Shown: positions 6,118 to 12,572 of the stretch, piece after piece
Position numbering within the stretch: the stretch's first letter is position 1
Layout of the letters: every line of letters begins with the position of its first letter
Made by a program: the position numbers and the translations under genes
The notes under the pieces: model-generated
The model's input: only the letters and a program-made list of their open reading frames with translations
Database searches by the model: none
What the model was told of the DNA's origin: nothing
Virus record (IMG/VR): IMGVR_UViG_3300010885_029431
Location: 1 to 20,106 of that record
Length of the DNA: 20,106 bases
Source of the DNA: a virus
Reading direction: 5' to 3' (one strand)

Positions 6118-6777
6118 ATGCCCCTTCGCTGGATTGTGCGAGCAGTCCCCGAGCGAAAACCTGTCATTGAATATCTCCAATATCATATTCCTCAGTTAGA
6201 GGTCGTTTGGGACAAGCATCGTGACGGGATGGAAACATTCCTCAGAGCAATGGACACGGCAGGCGATGACCCAGCAGTCCATTTAGAGGATGACTGTATT
6301 CTGACCAAGCGTTTCACACAGTTGATGCTGAACGAGATACACAAAAAGCCAAACGACATTATTCAAGCGTTCTCCAGGTCTAAATATGACATAACGGATG
6401 GTTCAAGGTATAGAGGCGGCGGTCATTTCTCTTGTACGGTCTGCTTCTACACTCCTCGGGGCTTGTCTGCTGAAATAGCGTCGTTCTATGACTCCCCCGA
6501 CTGGGCCGAGACTAGAAACATTCATCCCACAGGATGGGATTATATGATGGCAGCCCTGTTCGCCAAAAAGCGGTTAAACTACTGGATAAGAGTCCCAAGC
6601 CTCGTTGACCACATTATACAGCCATCTCAGATTGGTGGGCGTTCAGCAAGGCGACTCTCAACAACATTTAAGAGCCCCGACTACAGGAACTACCCCCATA
6701 CCCCACAAGAGCAGTTAAGTGATAGTAGATTACCATTACACGGCGTAAAACCAACAAGGAGAAAAAGTGAGCAATAA
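6118..6777 (+). CDS. Glycosyltransferase-like protein (GT-A type, EDD motif)
   Basis: The 219-residue product carries HLEDDC at 55-60, a DXD-like metal/nucleotide-sugar motif, and later VPSLVDHIIQPSQIGGRS, closely like the P-S-L-V-x-H...S-x-x-G ending of GT25-like and related phage glycosyltransferases. Between them GWDYMM is a plausible acceptor-site segment. Phage enzymes of this kind glycosylate modified bases, capsid proteins or surface polymers. Placement beside a DNA methylase and a PP-loop enzyme favours base glycosylation, but that is inference. The ATG is 2 bp after the previous stop, with only a weak ribosome site. The 3' end overlaps the next gene by 11 bp. Confidence 0.72.
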   Translation: MPLRWIVRAVPERKPVIEYLQYHIPQLEVVWDKHRDGMETFLRAMDTAGDDPAVHLEDDCILTKRFTQLMLNEIHKKPNDIIQAFSRSKYDITDGSRYRGGGHFSCTVCFYTPRGLSAEIASFYDSPDWAETRNIHPTGWDYMMAALFAKKRLNYWIRVPSLVDHIIQPSQIGGRSARRLSTTFKSPDYRNYPHTPQEQLSDSRLPLHGVKPTRRKSEQ

Positions 6778-7579
6778 GGGCAAAGCAATCATTGACAAAA
6801 AGAACAAAGCGTTAGAGCGGCTAGAAATAGTTTATGCCTCCCTGACTGACATCGCCCCAAACAGTTACAACCCAAACCGCCAGTCCGATGCTGACTTTGA
6901 GTTGCTACTCCGTTCCATCAGAGAAGACGGCTTCACGCAACCTATCGTGGCGGTTCGCACCGAAGACCCTGAACTCGCCAAAAAGCATCCTTACACCATC
7001 GTTGACGGCGAACACCGTTGGCGAGCAGCCTCACAGTTAGGGATGAAAGAAGTCCCCTTGGCTCTTGTCCCAATGACTCTCGCCCAGGCACGAATCGCCA
7101 CCCTTCGCCACAACAGGGCAAGAGGGTCAGAAGACATTGAACTCGCCACCGAAGTCCTCAGAGACTTAGAACGCCTTGGCGCACTTGACTGGGCTCAAGA
7201 CTCCCTTCAACTCTCAGACGACGAACTCAACCGCCTACTGGAAGACATCCCCGCCCCCGAAGCCCTCGCAGCAGCAGTATTCACAGACGCTTGGGAACCA
7301 CAGAAAGCCACCTTCCAATCAGACGGCGTTATCGCAGCAGTTACAGGCGGCACTCAACAAGACGCACTTACCCCAGGGGCAATAGAGGCCTCAAGAGAGC
7401 AAGAACGCCGAATCGTAGCAGCACGAAGCGACGAAGAGAAAGAGCAGATTTCCAAAGAGCGCCTCATATACAGACTGAACCTCACCTTCACAAACGACGA
7501 AGCCAAAATCGTTAAAGAAGCATTAGGCAGCCAACCAGCAGTCAAACTCCTAGAACTATGCGACAACGCCTTAAAGTAG
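6767..7579 (+). CDS. ParB-like nuclease-domain protein, 270 residues
   Basis: The N-terminal half is a ParB domain: NPNRQSDADF (35-44), SIREDGFTQPIVAV (50-63), the core IVDGEHRWRAA at 78-88 and VPLALVPM. A helical region (RIATLRHNRARGSEDIELATEVL) and an alanine/glutamate-rich C-terminal part follow. It is unlike the ParB protein at 2563 in its core motif (GEHR instead of GNHR) and in lacking the terminal zinc hook, so the two are distant paralogues rather than a recent duplicate. The GTG start is supported by AAGGAG 5 bp upstream. Actinophages often place such a gene just before the terminase; its exact role is unknown. Confidence 0.82.
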   Translation: MSNKGKAIIDKKNKALERLEIVYASLTDIAPNSYNPNRQSDADFELLLRSIREDGFTQPIVAVRTEDPELAKKHPYTIVDGEHRWRAASQLGMKEVPLALVPMTLAQARIATLRHNRARGSEDIELATEVLRDLERLGALDWAQDSLQLSDDELNRLLEDIPAPEALAAAVFTDAWEPQKATFQSDGVIAAVTGGTQQDALTPGAIEASREQERRIVAARSDEEKEQISKERLIYRLNLTFTNDEAKIVKEALGSQPAVKLLELCDNALK

Positions 7580-7611
7580 GCTATGTTTACAACACCTAGA
7601 AGGGTACGACA

Positions 7612-8025
7612 TTGGCAACGCCGAAACAAGTAGATATTGCGAACCGTAGGGCTCAGGCTTTAGAGTTGCGGGCGATGGGGCTCACTTATGAGCAGATTGC
7701 CGAGCGCCTGAAGTACAGTTCTCGCCAGTCTGCTCACAGGGACATCCACACGGCTTTGGATAATCTTGTTTCTGCCCCTGCTAAGGAGTTGCTCGCTGAA
7801 GAGTTGTCAAGGCTAGAGCGCCTGCTTCAAGGCGTTTGGGCGGATGCCCGAAAGGGTGACCCTCACAAGGTCAATACGGTTCTGAGGATTTTGGATATGC
7901 GGGCAAGATACCTTGGGCTCTATTCCCCTGAGCGTATCCAGGCAGAGGTTCGCATTGATGACCCTATTCGGGTGGCACAGAGCATTATAGAGATTGCCGA
8001 AAGTCTCCGTTCTAAGAAGAACTGA
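7612..8025 (+). CDS. terS: Terminase small subunit
   Basis: The 137-residue product has an N-terminal helix-turn-helix (RAQALELRAMGLTYEQIAERL, followed by SSRQSAHRDI) and a helical oligomerisation region (LSRLERLLQGVWADARKGD...VLRILDMRARYLGLY). This matches small terminase subunits, which bind the packaging site and recruit the large subunit. A TTG start at 7612 is well supported by AGAAGGG with 7-bp spacing. Its stop overlaps the ATG of the large subunit (TGATG). The position directly before the large subunit makes the call firm. Confidence 0.85.
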   Translation: MATPKQVDIANRRAQALELRAMGLTYEQIAERLKYSSRQSAHRDIHTALDNLVSAPAKELLAEELSRLERLLQGVWADARKGDPHKVNTVLRILDMRARYLGLYSPERIQAEVRIDDPIRVAQSIIEIAESLRSKKN

Positions 8026-9320
8026 TGGCAGCCCTGACAAGAGCGGATGCCGAGAAGCGCCTCGCTGAACTGCCTGTTGAGATACAGGGGCGTGTCAGAT
8101 GGCGGCTTCAGGCGAGACCTGAGCAACTCGCACCCGAAGGGGACTGGTTCCTTTGGCTGCTTGTCGCAGGGCGTGGCTTCGGCAAAACTAGAACGGCAGC
8201 CGAGTGGCTTGCTGAGCAGATGGTTACAAGACCGATGACCCGTTGGGCAATCATCTCCCCTACTTACGGCGACGGAAGAGATGTCTGCCTTGAAGGGGAG
8301 TCAGGTCTCTTAGCAGTCTTAGACCAAGGCGTAAGGTCATACAACCGTACTTCAACCGAGGTCGTTATGAACAACGGTTCAAGAGCCCGTGTTTACCCCG
8401 CCATTACCCCTGACCGTCTCAGAGGGCCGCAGTTTCACGGCGCTTGGCTTGACGAACCCGCATCGTTCAGATATGGGATGACCGTTTGGGAAACCCTACA
8501 ACCAGCGTTGCGCCTGGGAACCGCCCCAAAGATTATTATTACGGGAACCCCAGCACCCGTTCCGCTGATGAAATATCTTGTATCACAGGTTGACGGGCAG
8601 AGTGTCCACCTGACAAGAGGCAGGACTTACGACAACGCCGCAAACCTTCCCGCCTTGCTGCTTGACCAGTTGCGAAGGCGATATGAGGGGACTCGCATCG
8701 GCAGACAAGAGTTAGATGGTGAACTGCTTGACGATGTTGAAGGCGCACTTTGGAACTATGACCTGGCGACCCGCAACCGTTCAGACATCCCCGACGAAAT
8801 GGACAGGATAGTTGTAGCCATTGACCCTGCTTCAACCGCTAAAGAGTCATCCAACGAGACAGGCATCATCGTGGCAGGCAGGAAAGGCGACAAGGCTTAT
8901 GTCCTAGAAGACTGTTCGCTGAAGGCATCCCCTCTTGACTGGGCAGGCAAAGCGGTTGCCGCCTACCACCGTTGGGAAGCAGATGCCATCGTCGTTGAGA
9001 CCAACCAGGGTGGAGATATGATTAAAACCACAATCCACACGGTTGACTCCAGGATTAGAGTTCGTGAGGTACACGCCACCCGAGGCAAAACCCTAAGAGC
9101 GGAACCTGTTGTCGCTTTGTATGAGCAGAACCGTATCTGTCACGCAGGCATATTCAAAGAACTAGAAGACCAAATGTGTTCCTGGGTTCCTGAGCGTGAC
9201 TCCCCCGACAGGCTTGACGCTCTCGTTTGGGCTTTAACAGACCTGATGTTAGACGGCCCTCGCAGAGCAATGGCGGTTGTCCCCGCTTCAATAGAGAAGG
9301 TATCCCATTGGAATATATAA
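8025..9320 (+). CDS. terL: Terminase large subunit
   Basis: ATPase motifs: Walker A AGRGFGKT at 48-55, Walker B with catalytic glutamate in GAWLDEP (LDE at 142-144) and coupling motif TGTPAP at 173-178. Nuclease-domain acidic residues: Asp267 (VVAIDPA), Glu325 (VVETNQGG) and Asp398 (DRLDALVWAL), the RNase H-like triad. At 431 residues it is of usual length for the family (Terminase_6 type). The enzyme is the packaging motor: it translocates genomic DNA into the prohead with ATP and cuts it. Translation is coupled to the small subunit. Confidence 0.96.
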   Translation: MAALTRADAEKRLAELPVEIQGRVRWRLQARPEQLAPEGDWFLWLLVAGRGFGKTRTAAEWLAEQMVTRPMTRWAIISPTYGDGRDVCLEGESGLLAVLDQGVRSYNRTSTEVVMNNGSRARVYPAITPDRLRGPQFHGAWLDEPASFRYGMTVWETLQPALRLGTAPKIIITGTPAPVPLMKYLVSQVDGQSVHLTRGRTYDNAANLPALLLDQLRRRYEGTRIGRQELDGELLDDVEGALWNYDLATRNRSDIPDEMDRIVVAIDPASTAKESSNETGIIVAGRKGDKAYVLEDCSLKASPLDWAGKAVAAYHRWEADAIVVETNQGGDMIKTTIHTVDSRIRVREVHATRGKTLRAEPVVALYEQNRICHAGIFKELEDQMCSWVPERDSPDRLDALVWALTDLMLDGPRRAMAVVPASIEKVSHWNI

Positions 9321-10096
9321 TCCATCACGCTTCCCCTGGAGACCGTTTGCTTACTCAGAATAGCGAGATGAGAAAGAATGGGATTTACAACTGGACAATC
9401 CCCGCCTTTAAAGTGACCCTCTCTGATGGCAGCAAGTTTAACGCCTGTCCCAACGCAGGCGCTTGCGCCCGAGTCTGCTACGCCCGTTTCGGCACTTACC
9501 GCTTTGGCAATGTGATGAAACGCCATTTACACAACCTGGAGTACCTGTTACAACATCCCGACGATTGGGAAGAGCAGATGAGCCGAGAAATAGGACAACG
9601 ACGCTTCGCCCCTTCGGGTATTCCCCACCACCTGCCGTATGACCCTTCCGACTCGTTCGTAGCAACCTGGATGCTCACAGGGGGCAAGGCGGTCAGAATA
9701 CACGATGCTGGTGACTTCTTTGAAGTGGGTTATCTGTTTCGGTGGGTTCATATCGCTGAGCAACATCCTCAAGTCCTCTTCTACGCTTACACTAAAGAGA
9801 ACTCAATGATAATGCCGCTGCTGAGTGCGATGCCACCAAACTTCAAAATCATATTCTCTTACGGCGGGCAGGAAGACGGGCTCATTGTCAGAGACATCCA
9901 CAGGCACGCCGATGTCTTCGCATCCGCTGAAGCGTTAGAGGCAGCAGGGTACTTTGACCAAGAGGACAATGACATCCTTGCGGCGATAGCACCTACAACA
10001 CGGATTGGGATAGTTCAGAACAACCTTCCAGTAGCAAAGAAACGGTTTAACGGCAGGCCGATGTCCGAACTCATTAACCGTGTTACTGAGGCTTAA
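9308..10096 (+). CDS. GP88-family protein of unknown function
   Basis: The 262-residue product has CPNAGACARVCYARFG (Cys47, Cys53, Cys57), then RIHDAGDFFEVGYLFRWVHIA and FYAYTKEN. These are the hallmark blocks of the 'gene product 88' family (Pfam GP88), first named in mycobacteriophages. Its biochemical activity is not established; the three cysteines could bind a metal or cluster, but the spacing (C-x5-C-x3-C) is not the radical-SAM C-x3-C-x2-C. The TTG start at 9308 has AGAAGG with 7-bp spacing and overlaps the terminase stop by 13 bp, so it is expressed with terminase. Longer in-frame starts lie in the terminase gene. Confidence 0.82.
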   Translation: MEYIIHHASPGDRLLTQNSEMRKNGIYNWTIPAFKVTLSDGSKFNACPNAGACARVCYARFGTYRFGNVMKRHLHNLEYLLQHPDDWEEQMSREIGQRRFAPSGIPHHLPYDPSDSFVATWMLTGGKAVRIHDAGDFFEVGYLFRWVHIAEQHPQVLFYAYTKENSMIMPLLSAMPPNFKIIFSYGGQEDGLIVRDIHRHADVFASAEALEAAGYFDQEDNDILAAIAPTTRIGIVQNNLPVAKKRFNGRPMSELINRVTEA

Positions 10097-10137
10097 CGCT
10101 CTTATATGCCCGCCACCTACACCCATCTCGCTTCACG

Positions 10138-10164
10138 GAGACGCTCTTAGAGCATCCTGGAACG
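10138..10164 (+). repeat. Dispersed imperfect repeat, copy 1
   Basis: A 27-bp segment beginning GAGACGCTCTTAGAGCATCC matches 23 of 27 positions of the copy at 17270-17296. Both lie just downstream of a plus-strand operon and before a convergent minus-strand gene. A third copy lies in the MuF gene (15106-15132). There is no obvious ORF through this copy. Confidence 0.7.
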
Positions 10165-10181
10165 GGCTGATGACAACCTAG

Positions 10182-10198
10182 AAGCCCTATTCGGGCTT
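10182..10198. terminator. Hairpin at convergent gene ends (weak intrinsic terminator)
   Basis: AAGCCC (10182-10187) pairs perfectly with GGGCTT (10193-10198) around a 5-base loop, followed by TTA on the plus strand. It lies between the GP88 gene and the converging gene at 10187-10534, whose stop codon is inside the hairpin. The U-run is short, so termination may be partial in both directions. Confidence 0.5.
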
Positions 10199-10534
10199 TA
10201 CGGGGAGGTCTAACAGGACTGGCTTTGTCCCCGTTAGATACCAGTAAGCAGACTCGGCTTCCAGTCTGTCTCTTTTAGAACGACCATTGTGCCGTTCATA
10301 CAGGGCATCCTTAACCATCAGTTCTCTTGCCGCTGGAGTCAGGTCTAGAAAGAGCCGTTCGCACTCTCGCCTGGTAACCCTGATGAGCGCTTCCCTATTA
10401 GACCGATGGCTGAAGTTCTGAATATCGCCGTTCCGCCTTCTATCTATCTGCGAATAAAACTTGGCGAGATGCCTGAGTGAAAACCATTGACTTACTACTG
10501 CGGGTCGCCTTGGAGTGCCGAGCCAATCAGTCAT
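10187..10534 (-). CDS. Hypothetical basic protein, 115 residues
   Basis: The ATG at 10534 is preceded by AAGGGAG with about 6-bp spacing, a good ribosome site. The product begins MTDWLGTPRRPAVVSQWFSLR and is arginine-rich (FYSQIDRRRNGDI, RVTRRECERLFLDL, YERHNGRSKRDRL), suggesting a helical nucleic-acid-binding protein, but no family is recognised. It is second in the minus operon driven by P5. Its stop lies in the hairpin shared with the converging GP88 gene. Confidence 0.65.
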   Translation of the reverse strand: MTDWLGTPRRPAVVSQWFSLRHLAKFYSQIDRRRNGDIQNFSHRSNREALIRVTRRECERLFLDLTPAARELMVKDALYERHNGRSKRDRLEAESAYWYLTGTKPVLLDLPVKPE

Positions 10535-10564
10535 TGCTATCTCCCTTCTCCCCGTTCGGGATGA

Positions 10565-10580
10565 CGCTGCCGAAGCAGCG
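10565..10580 (-). other. Intercistronic UUCG-loop hairpin
   Basis: CGCTGC (10565-10570) and GCAGCG (10575-10580) form a 6-bp perfect stem; read on the minus strand the loop is TTCG closed by C-G, an unusually stable tetraloop. It sits in the gap between the two minus genes and may protect or attenuate the mRNA. There is no T-run for intrinsic termination. Confidence 0.5.
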
Positions 10581-10612
10581 CCACCCCTTGAGGCTATCGG
10601 TAACCCTCTTGC

Positions 10613-10981
10613 TCAGAGTGTGTACCCTATTTGCTTGAGGACTTGAGCGTGCGTTAGGCAGCGCCCCTCAACACTCCACAGTCTTTCGCCTATGCTGTAT
10701 TGGTCAGGCTGCTTCTCTCGTGCCGTCACTACATTACTGAAGGCTGGCCAGGATAGAATCCCAGCGTAGTTTTCCGCCTTGTGGCAGTTCACCCCCACGA
10801 CTTCCCAGGATTGGTCGCCGCAGACATACGGCGGGTCAAGCCTATAAAGCCATCCATCTGCTTTCCTCATCTTCCTTATCTTGGTTGCTTTGCCCATCTT
10901 GGTCTCCTTCGTTTGGTCGGTTGTCTTACTGATTTGAGGTCTCATCTTCTCACCCCCTTCCTGAGTGGTCTCTCGTGTCAT
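10613..10981 (-). CDS. Hypothetical protein, leaderless, 122 residues
   Basis: The ATG at 10981 begins 6 bp after the P5 -10 box, so translation should start leaderless (MTRETTQEGGEK...). Two further in-frame ATGs have their own ribosome sites: residue 13, and especially residue 29 (ATG at 10897) after AAGGAG with 7-bp spacing. The conserved-looking part starts near residue 29 (MGKATKIRKMRKADGWLYRLDPPYVCG) and contains WSVEGRCLTHAQVLKQIGY at the end. The first 28 polar residues may therefore be a fused leader. DPPY here lacks methylase context. No family recognised. Confidence 0.65.
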   Translation of the reverse strand: MTRETTQEGGEKMRPQISKTTDQTKETKMGKATKIRKMRKADGWLYRLDPPYVCGDQSWEVVGVNCHKAENYAGILSWPAFSNVVTAREKQPDQYSIGERLWSVEGRCLTHAQVLKQIGYTL

Positions 10982-11031
10982 ACCCCAATGATAGCATAAT
11001 ATATGAGCCCTGTCAAGTCATATATTTCTGA
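10982..11031 (-). promoter_or_regulatory. Promoter P5, leaderless geometry
   Basis: On the minus strand TTGACA (11016-11011) and TATCAT (10993-10988) are separated by 17 bp. The -10 box ends 6 bp before the ATG at 10981. The box TCAGAAATATAT (11031-11020) just upstream of the -35 box is shared with P2 and P3. P5 and P2 are back to back in a 183-bp intergenic region. A small CCCG-AAA-CGGG hairpin (from about 11036) lies between them. Confidence 0.8.
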
Positions 11032-11082
11032 TAGCCCCCGAAACGGGTCATATTAAAGTATTTATGGGCGTGAAGTCCCAGG

Positions 11083-11164
11083 TCAGAAATATATTTATAA
11101 ATATATCTAAAGAAATCTGCGATATGGGCTTGACATTTAGAAATCTATAAGGTATGATTACAAT
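11083..11164 (+). promoter_or_regulatory. Promoter P2 with AT-rich palindrome, leaderless geometry
   Basis: TTGACA (11130-11135) and TATGAT (11153-11158) have 17-bp spacing, and the next six bases, TACAAT, are the same as in P1 before the start codon. Upstream are TCAGAAATATAT (11083-11094) and a perfect 14-bp palindrome ATATTTATAAATAT (11091-11104), identical to that of P3. The segment 11097-11118 is also shared with P4. P2 should drive 11165-12436. Confidence 0.85.
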
Positions 11165-11356
11165 ATGACATCACATACACTCACAGAGAAGACCGAAACC
11201 GTAGCCCAAGTCCGAAGCCGCCAAAGCATTTGGGTGGGCTGGATGATGGAAGCAACCCGAGGTCTAAAAGACAACGACCTCGTAGTAACCGTCACCCTAA
11301 CATACCCATTTGGGCGCTACCTACAATCCATCACCCCAATAGCAAAAGGAGAATGA
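11165..11356 (+). CDS. Leaderless small protein, 63 residues
   Basis: The ATG at 11165 coincides with the predicted P2 transcription start, and there is no Shine-Dalgarno. The product begins MTSHTLTEKTETVAQVRSRQ and continues SIWVGWMMEATRGLKDNDLVVTVTLTYPFGRYL, suggesting a beta-rich C-terminal half. No family recognised. Its stop (TGA 11354-11356) lies within ATGACAATG at the start of the next gene, the same junction sequence as at 391-399. It opens the plus half of the divergent cassette between terminase and portal. Confidence 0.68.
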   Translation: MTSHTLTEKTETVAQVRSRQSIWVGWMMEATRGLKDNDLVVTVTLTYPFGRYLQSITPIAKGE

Positions 11357-11358
11357 CA

Positions 11359-11595
11359 ATGACACACGCCGAAATGATTGAGAGACTGGAGTGGCGAATC
11401 TCTAGCCTGGAAACCTCGGCTAGGCGATACAACCAAACGCTAGTCCACCTTGCCGAGGATTATCCGCTCAAGACCCCCGAGGCAATCCAACGGTGGAACG
11501 ATGCCACAGAGAACAGGCGCTACTGCCAAGCAGAGGCTGCCCGAGAGAAAGACCTACTCGCAAGAATCAGAGCAAAGAAGGAGAAAACCAAATGA
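11359..11595 (+). CDS. Hypothetical coiled-coil protein, 78 residues
   Basis: ATG 11359 has AAAGGAG with 7-bp spacing; ATG 11353 is also in frame but too close to the ribosome site. The product (MTHAEMIERLEWRISSLETSARRYNQTLV...) is strongly helical and charged, with a lysine/arginine-rich C-terminus (EKDLLARIRAKKEKTK), so a coiled coil is likely. No family recognised. The end overlaps the next gene (ATGA). Confidence 0.68.
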   Translation: MTHAEMIERLEWRISSLETSARRYNQTLVHLAEDYPLKTPEAIQRWNDATENRRYCQAEAAREKDLLARIRAKKEKTK

Positions 11596-11849
11596 CAACC
11601 GAGCCTAAGTACCCCGAACTCGTGGTTCCACTCGTAGGTCACGATGGCAACGCATTCGCCATCCTCGGCAGAGCCCAACGGGTAATGCGGAACGCTGACC
11701 TGGATAACGAGTTTCATCACTTCCACAGCGAGGCGACAAGCGGCGATTATAACCACCTACTGCGAACCGTGATGACCTGGTTCTCCACCGATGACGACGC
11801 TGATTACGACGAAGACGACGAAGACAACTGGGACAATGACCGTGACTAA
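11592..11849 (+). CDS. Conserved small protein with acidic tail
   Basis: The ATG at 11592 overlaps the previous stop and follows AAGGAG with 8-bp spacing. The core VPLVGHDGNAFAILGRAQR...EATSGDYNHLLRTVMTWF resembles a recurrent small protein of actinobacterial phages and plasmids with a 'DGNAF.ILGR...EA.SGDYDHLL' signature, whose role I do not know. The last 20 residues are almost entirely acidic (DDDADYDEDDEDNWDND), perhaps a DNA mimic-like or protein-binding tail. Part of the P2 operon. Confidence 0.72.
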   Translation: MTTEPKYPELVVPLVGHDGNAFAILGRAQRVMRNADLDNEFHHFHSEATSGDYNHLLRTVMTWFSTDDDADYDEDDEDNWDNDRD

Positions 11850-12099
11850 GTGGGGGCCGTCAGGGTGGGGAAAACCAATACCGTACTGGATTGTAGAAAG
11901 AGGCGAAGGGTGGCTGAAGTGCTTTACCTGGGATGAGGCAAAAGAGAAAGCAGACATTGAGGTAGCCGCAAACCGAGAAGTCACGATTACCTACCACCGA
12001 ATGATTGGAAGCCTATGGTTCTCCACCTCATCCGTTTATCCGAGACCTACCAACAACCAAAACACAGAAGGAGACAAAAGCAATGTGCGAATGCCATAA
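11836..12099 (+). CDS. Hypothetical protein, 87 residues
   Basis: The start is placed at ATG 11836, which overlaps the acidic-tail gene by 14 bp; GTG 11842 is an alternative and neither has a strong ribosome site. The product reads MTVTKWGPSGWGKPIPYWIVERGEGWLKCFTWDEAKEKADIE and continues to an ITYHRMIGSLWF strand, suggesting a compact alpha/beta protein with several tryptophans. No family recognised. The 3' end overlaps the next gene by 17 bp. Confidence 0.62.
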   Translation: MTVTKWGPSGWGKPIPYWIVERGEGWLKCFTWDEAKEKADIEVAANREVTITYHRMIGSLWFSTSSVYPRPTNNQNTEGDKSNVRMP

Positions 12100-12436
12100 A
12101 GTAAACCACTACTCAGTCGGGGATTTCATCCACGAACTGCTGGTAACGGACACCATCGTTTGGGAAGTGATAGCCCGAACCCCAAAGACGATAACGATTA
12201 GAAACACTCAGAGAACGGGCAATCAGAAAAACCACAGTAACGGCAGTCCGTACCCAATCGTCTATTGCGAGGTGGGCAGCCTGAAGGATAACCTGGCGAC
12301 AACTCACACTCTGAGGCTACGAAATGACGGCTCGTTCAGAGTCCACCGAAGTTCAAGAGACCTGTTGCCAGCGCCCACAATGGACTTTGGAAGCGGCATC
12401 CCTACGCCATACGACAGAACCGACTACTCGTTCTAG
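12083..12436 (+). CDS. Hypothetical protein with MCECH start, 117 residues
   Basis: The ATG at 12083 follows AAGGAG with 10-bp spacing. The N-terminus MCECHKVNHYSVGDFIHELL has a Cys-x-Cys-His cluster similar to the MCQC start of the small protein at 19596-19739, possibly a metal site. The middle looks beta-stranded (TIVWEVIARTPKTITIRNT), like a small barrel. No family recognised. It is the last gene of the P2 operon; 136 bp with hairpins follow before the portal gene. Confidence 0.65.
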   Translation: MCECHKVNHYSVGDFIHELLVTDTIVWEVIARTPKTITIRNTQRTGNQKNHSNGSPYPIVYCEVGSLKDNLATTHTLRLRNDGSFRVHRSSRDLLPAPTMDFGSGIPTPYDRTDYSF

Positions 12437-12489
12437 TCCACCTCGGCTTGTAGAGCCCAACACAGGGCAACCTAGAGCCCAATCCGAGC

Positions 12490-12566
12490 AACCTGTTCTC
12501 CCACTACCACACTCAAACGGCAACAGGTTTGAGCAACAAACATAATCACAGTTAATCCGCTATTGT
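12490..12566 (+). promoter_or_regulatory. Alternative hairpins and -10 box upstream of portal
   Basis: CTCAAAC (12512-12518) pairs with GTTTGAG (12527-12533) in a 7-bp stem. AACCTGTT (12490-12497) pairs with AACAGGTT (12522-12529). The two stems share bases 12527-12529 and so are mutually exclusive. TATTGT (12561-12566) is a -10-like hexamer exactly 6 bp before GTG 12573. No convincing -35 box is seen. The region 12437-12489 holds nothing I can name. Confidence 0.4.
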
Positions 12567-12572
12567 ATGTTT

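Noticed and set aside
9344-9500. Radical-SAM motif in the GP88-family protein
   Set aside because: The cysteine spacing is C-x5-C-x3-C, not C-x3-C-x2-C, and no other radical-SAM feature is seen.
10613-10981. DPPY in the leaderless minus gene as a DNA methylase motif IV
   Set aside because: The protein is too short and has no SAM-binding motif I; the four residues occur in a RLDPPYVCG context that does not match a methylase.
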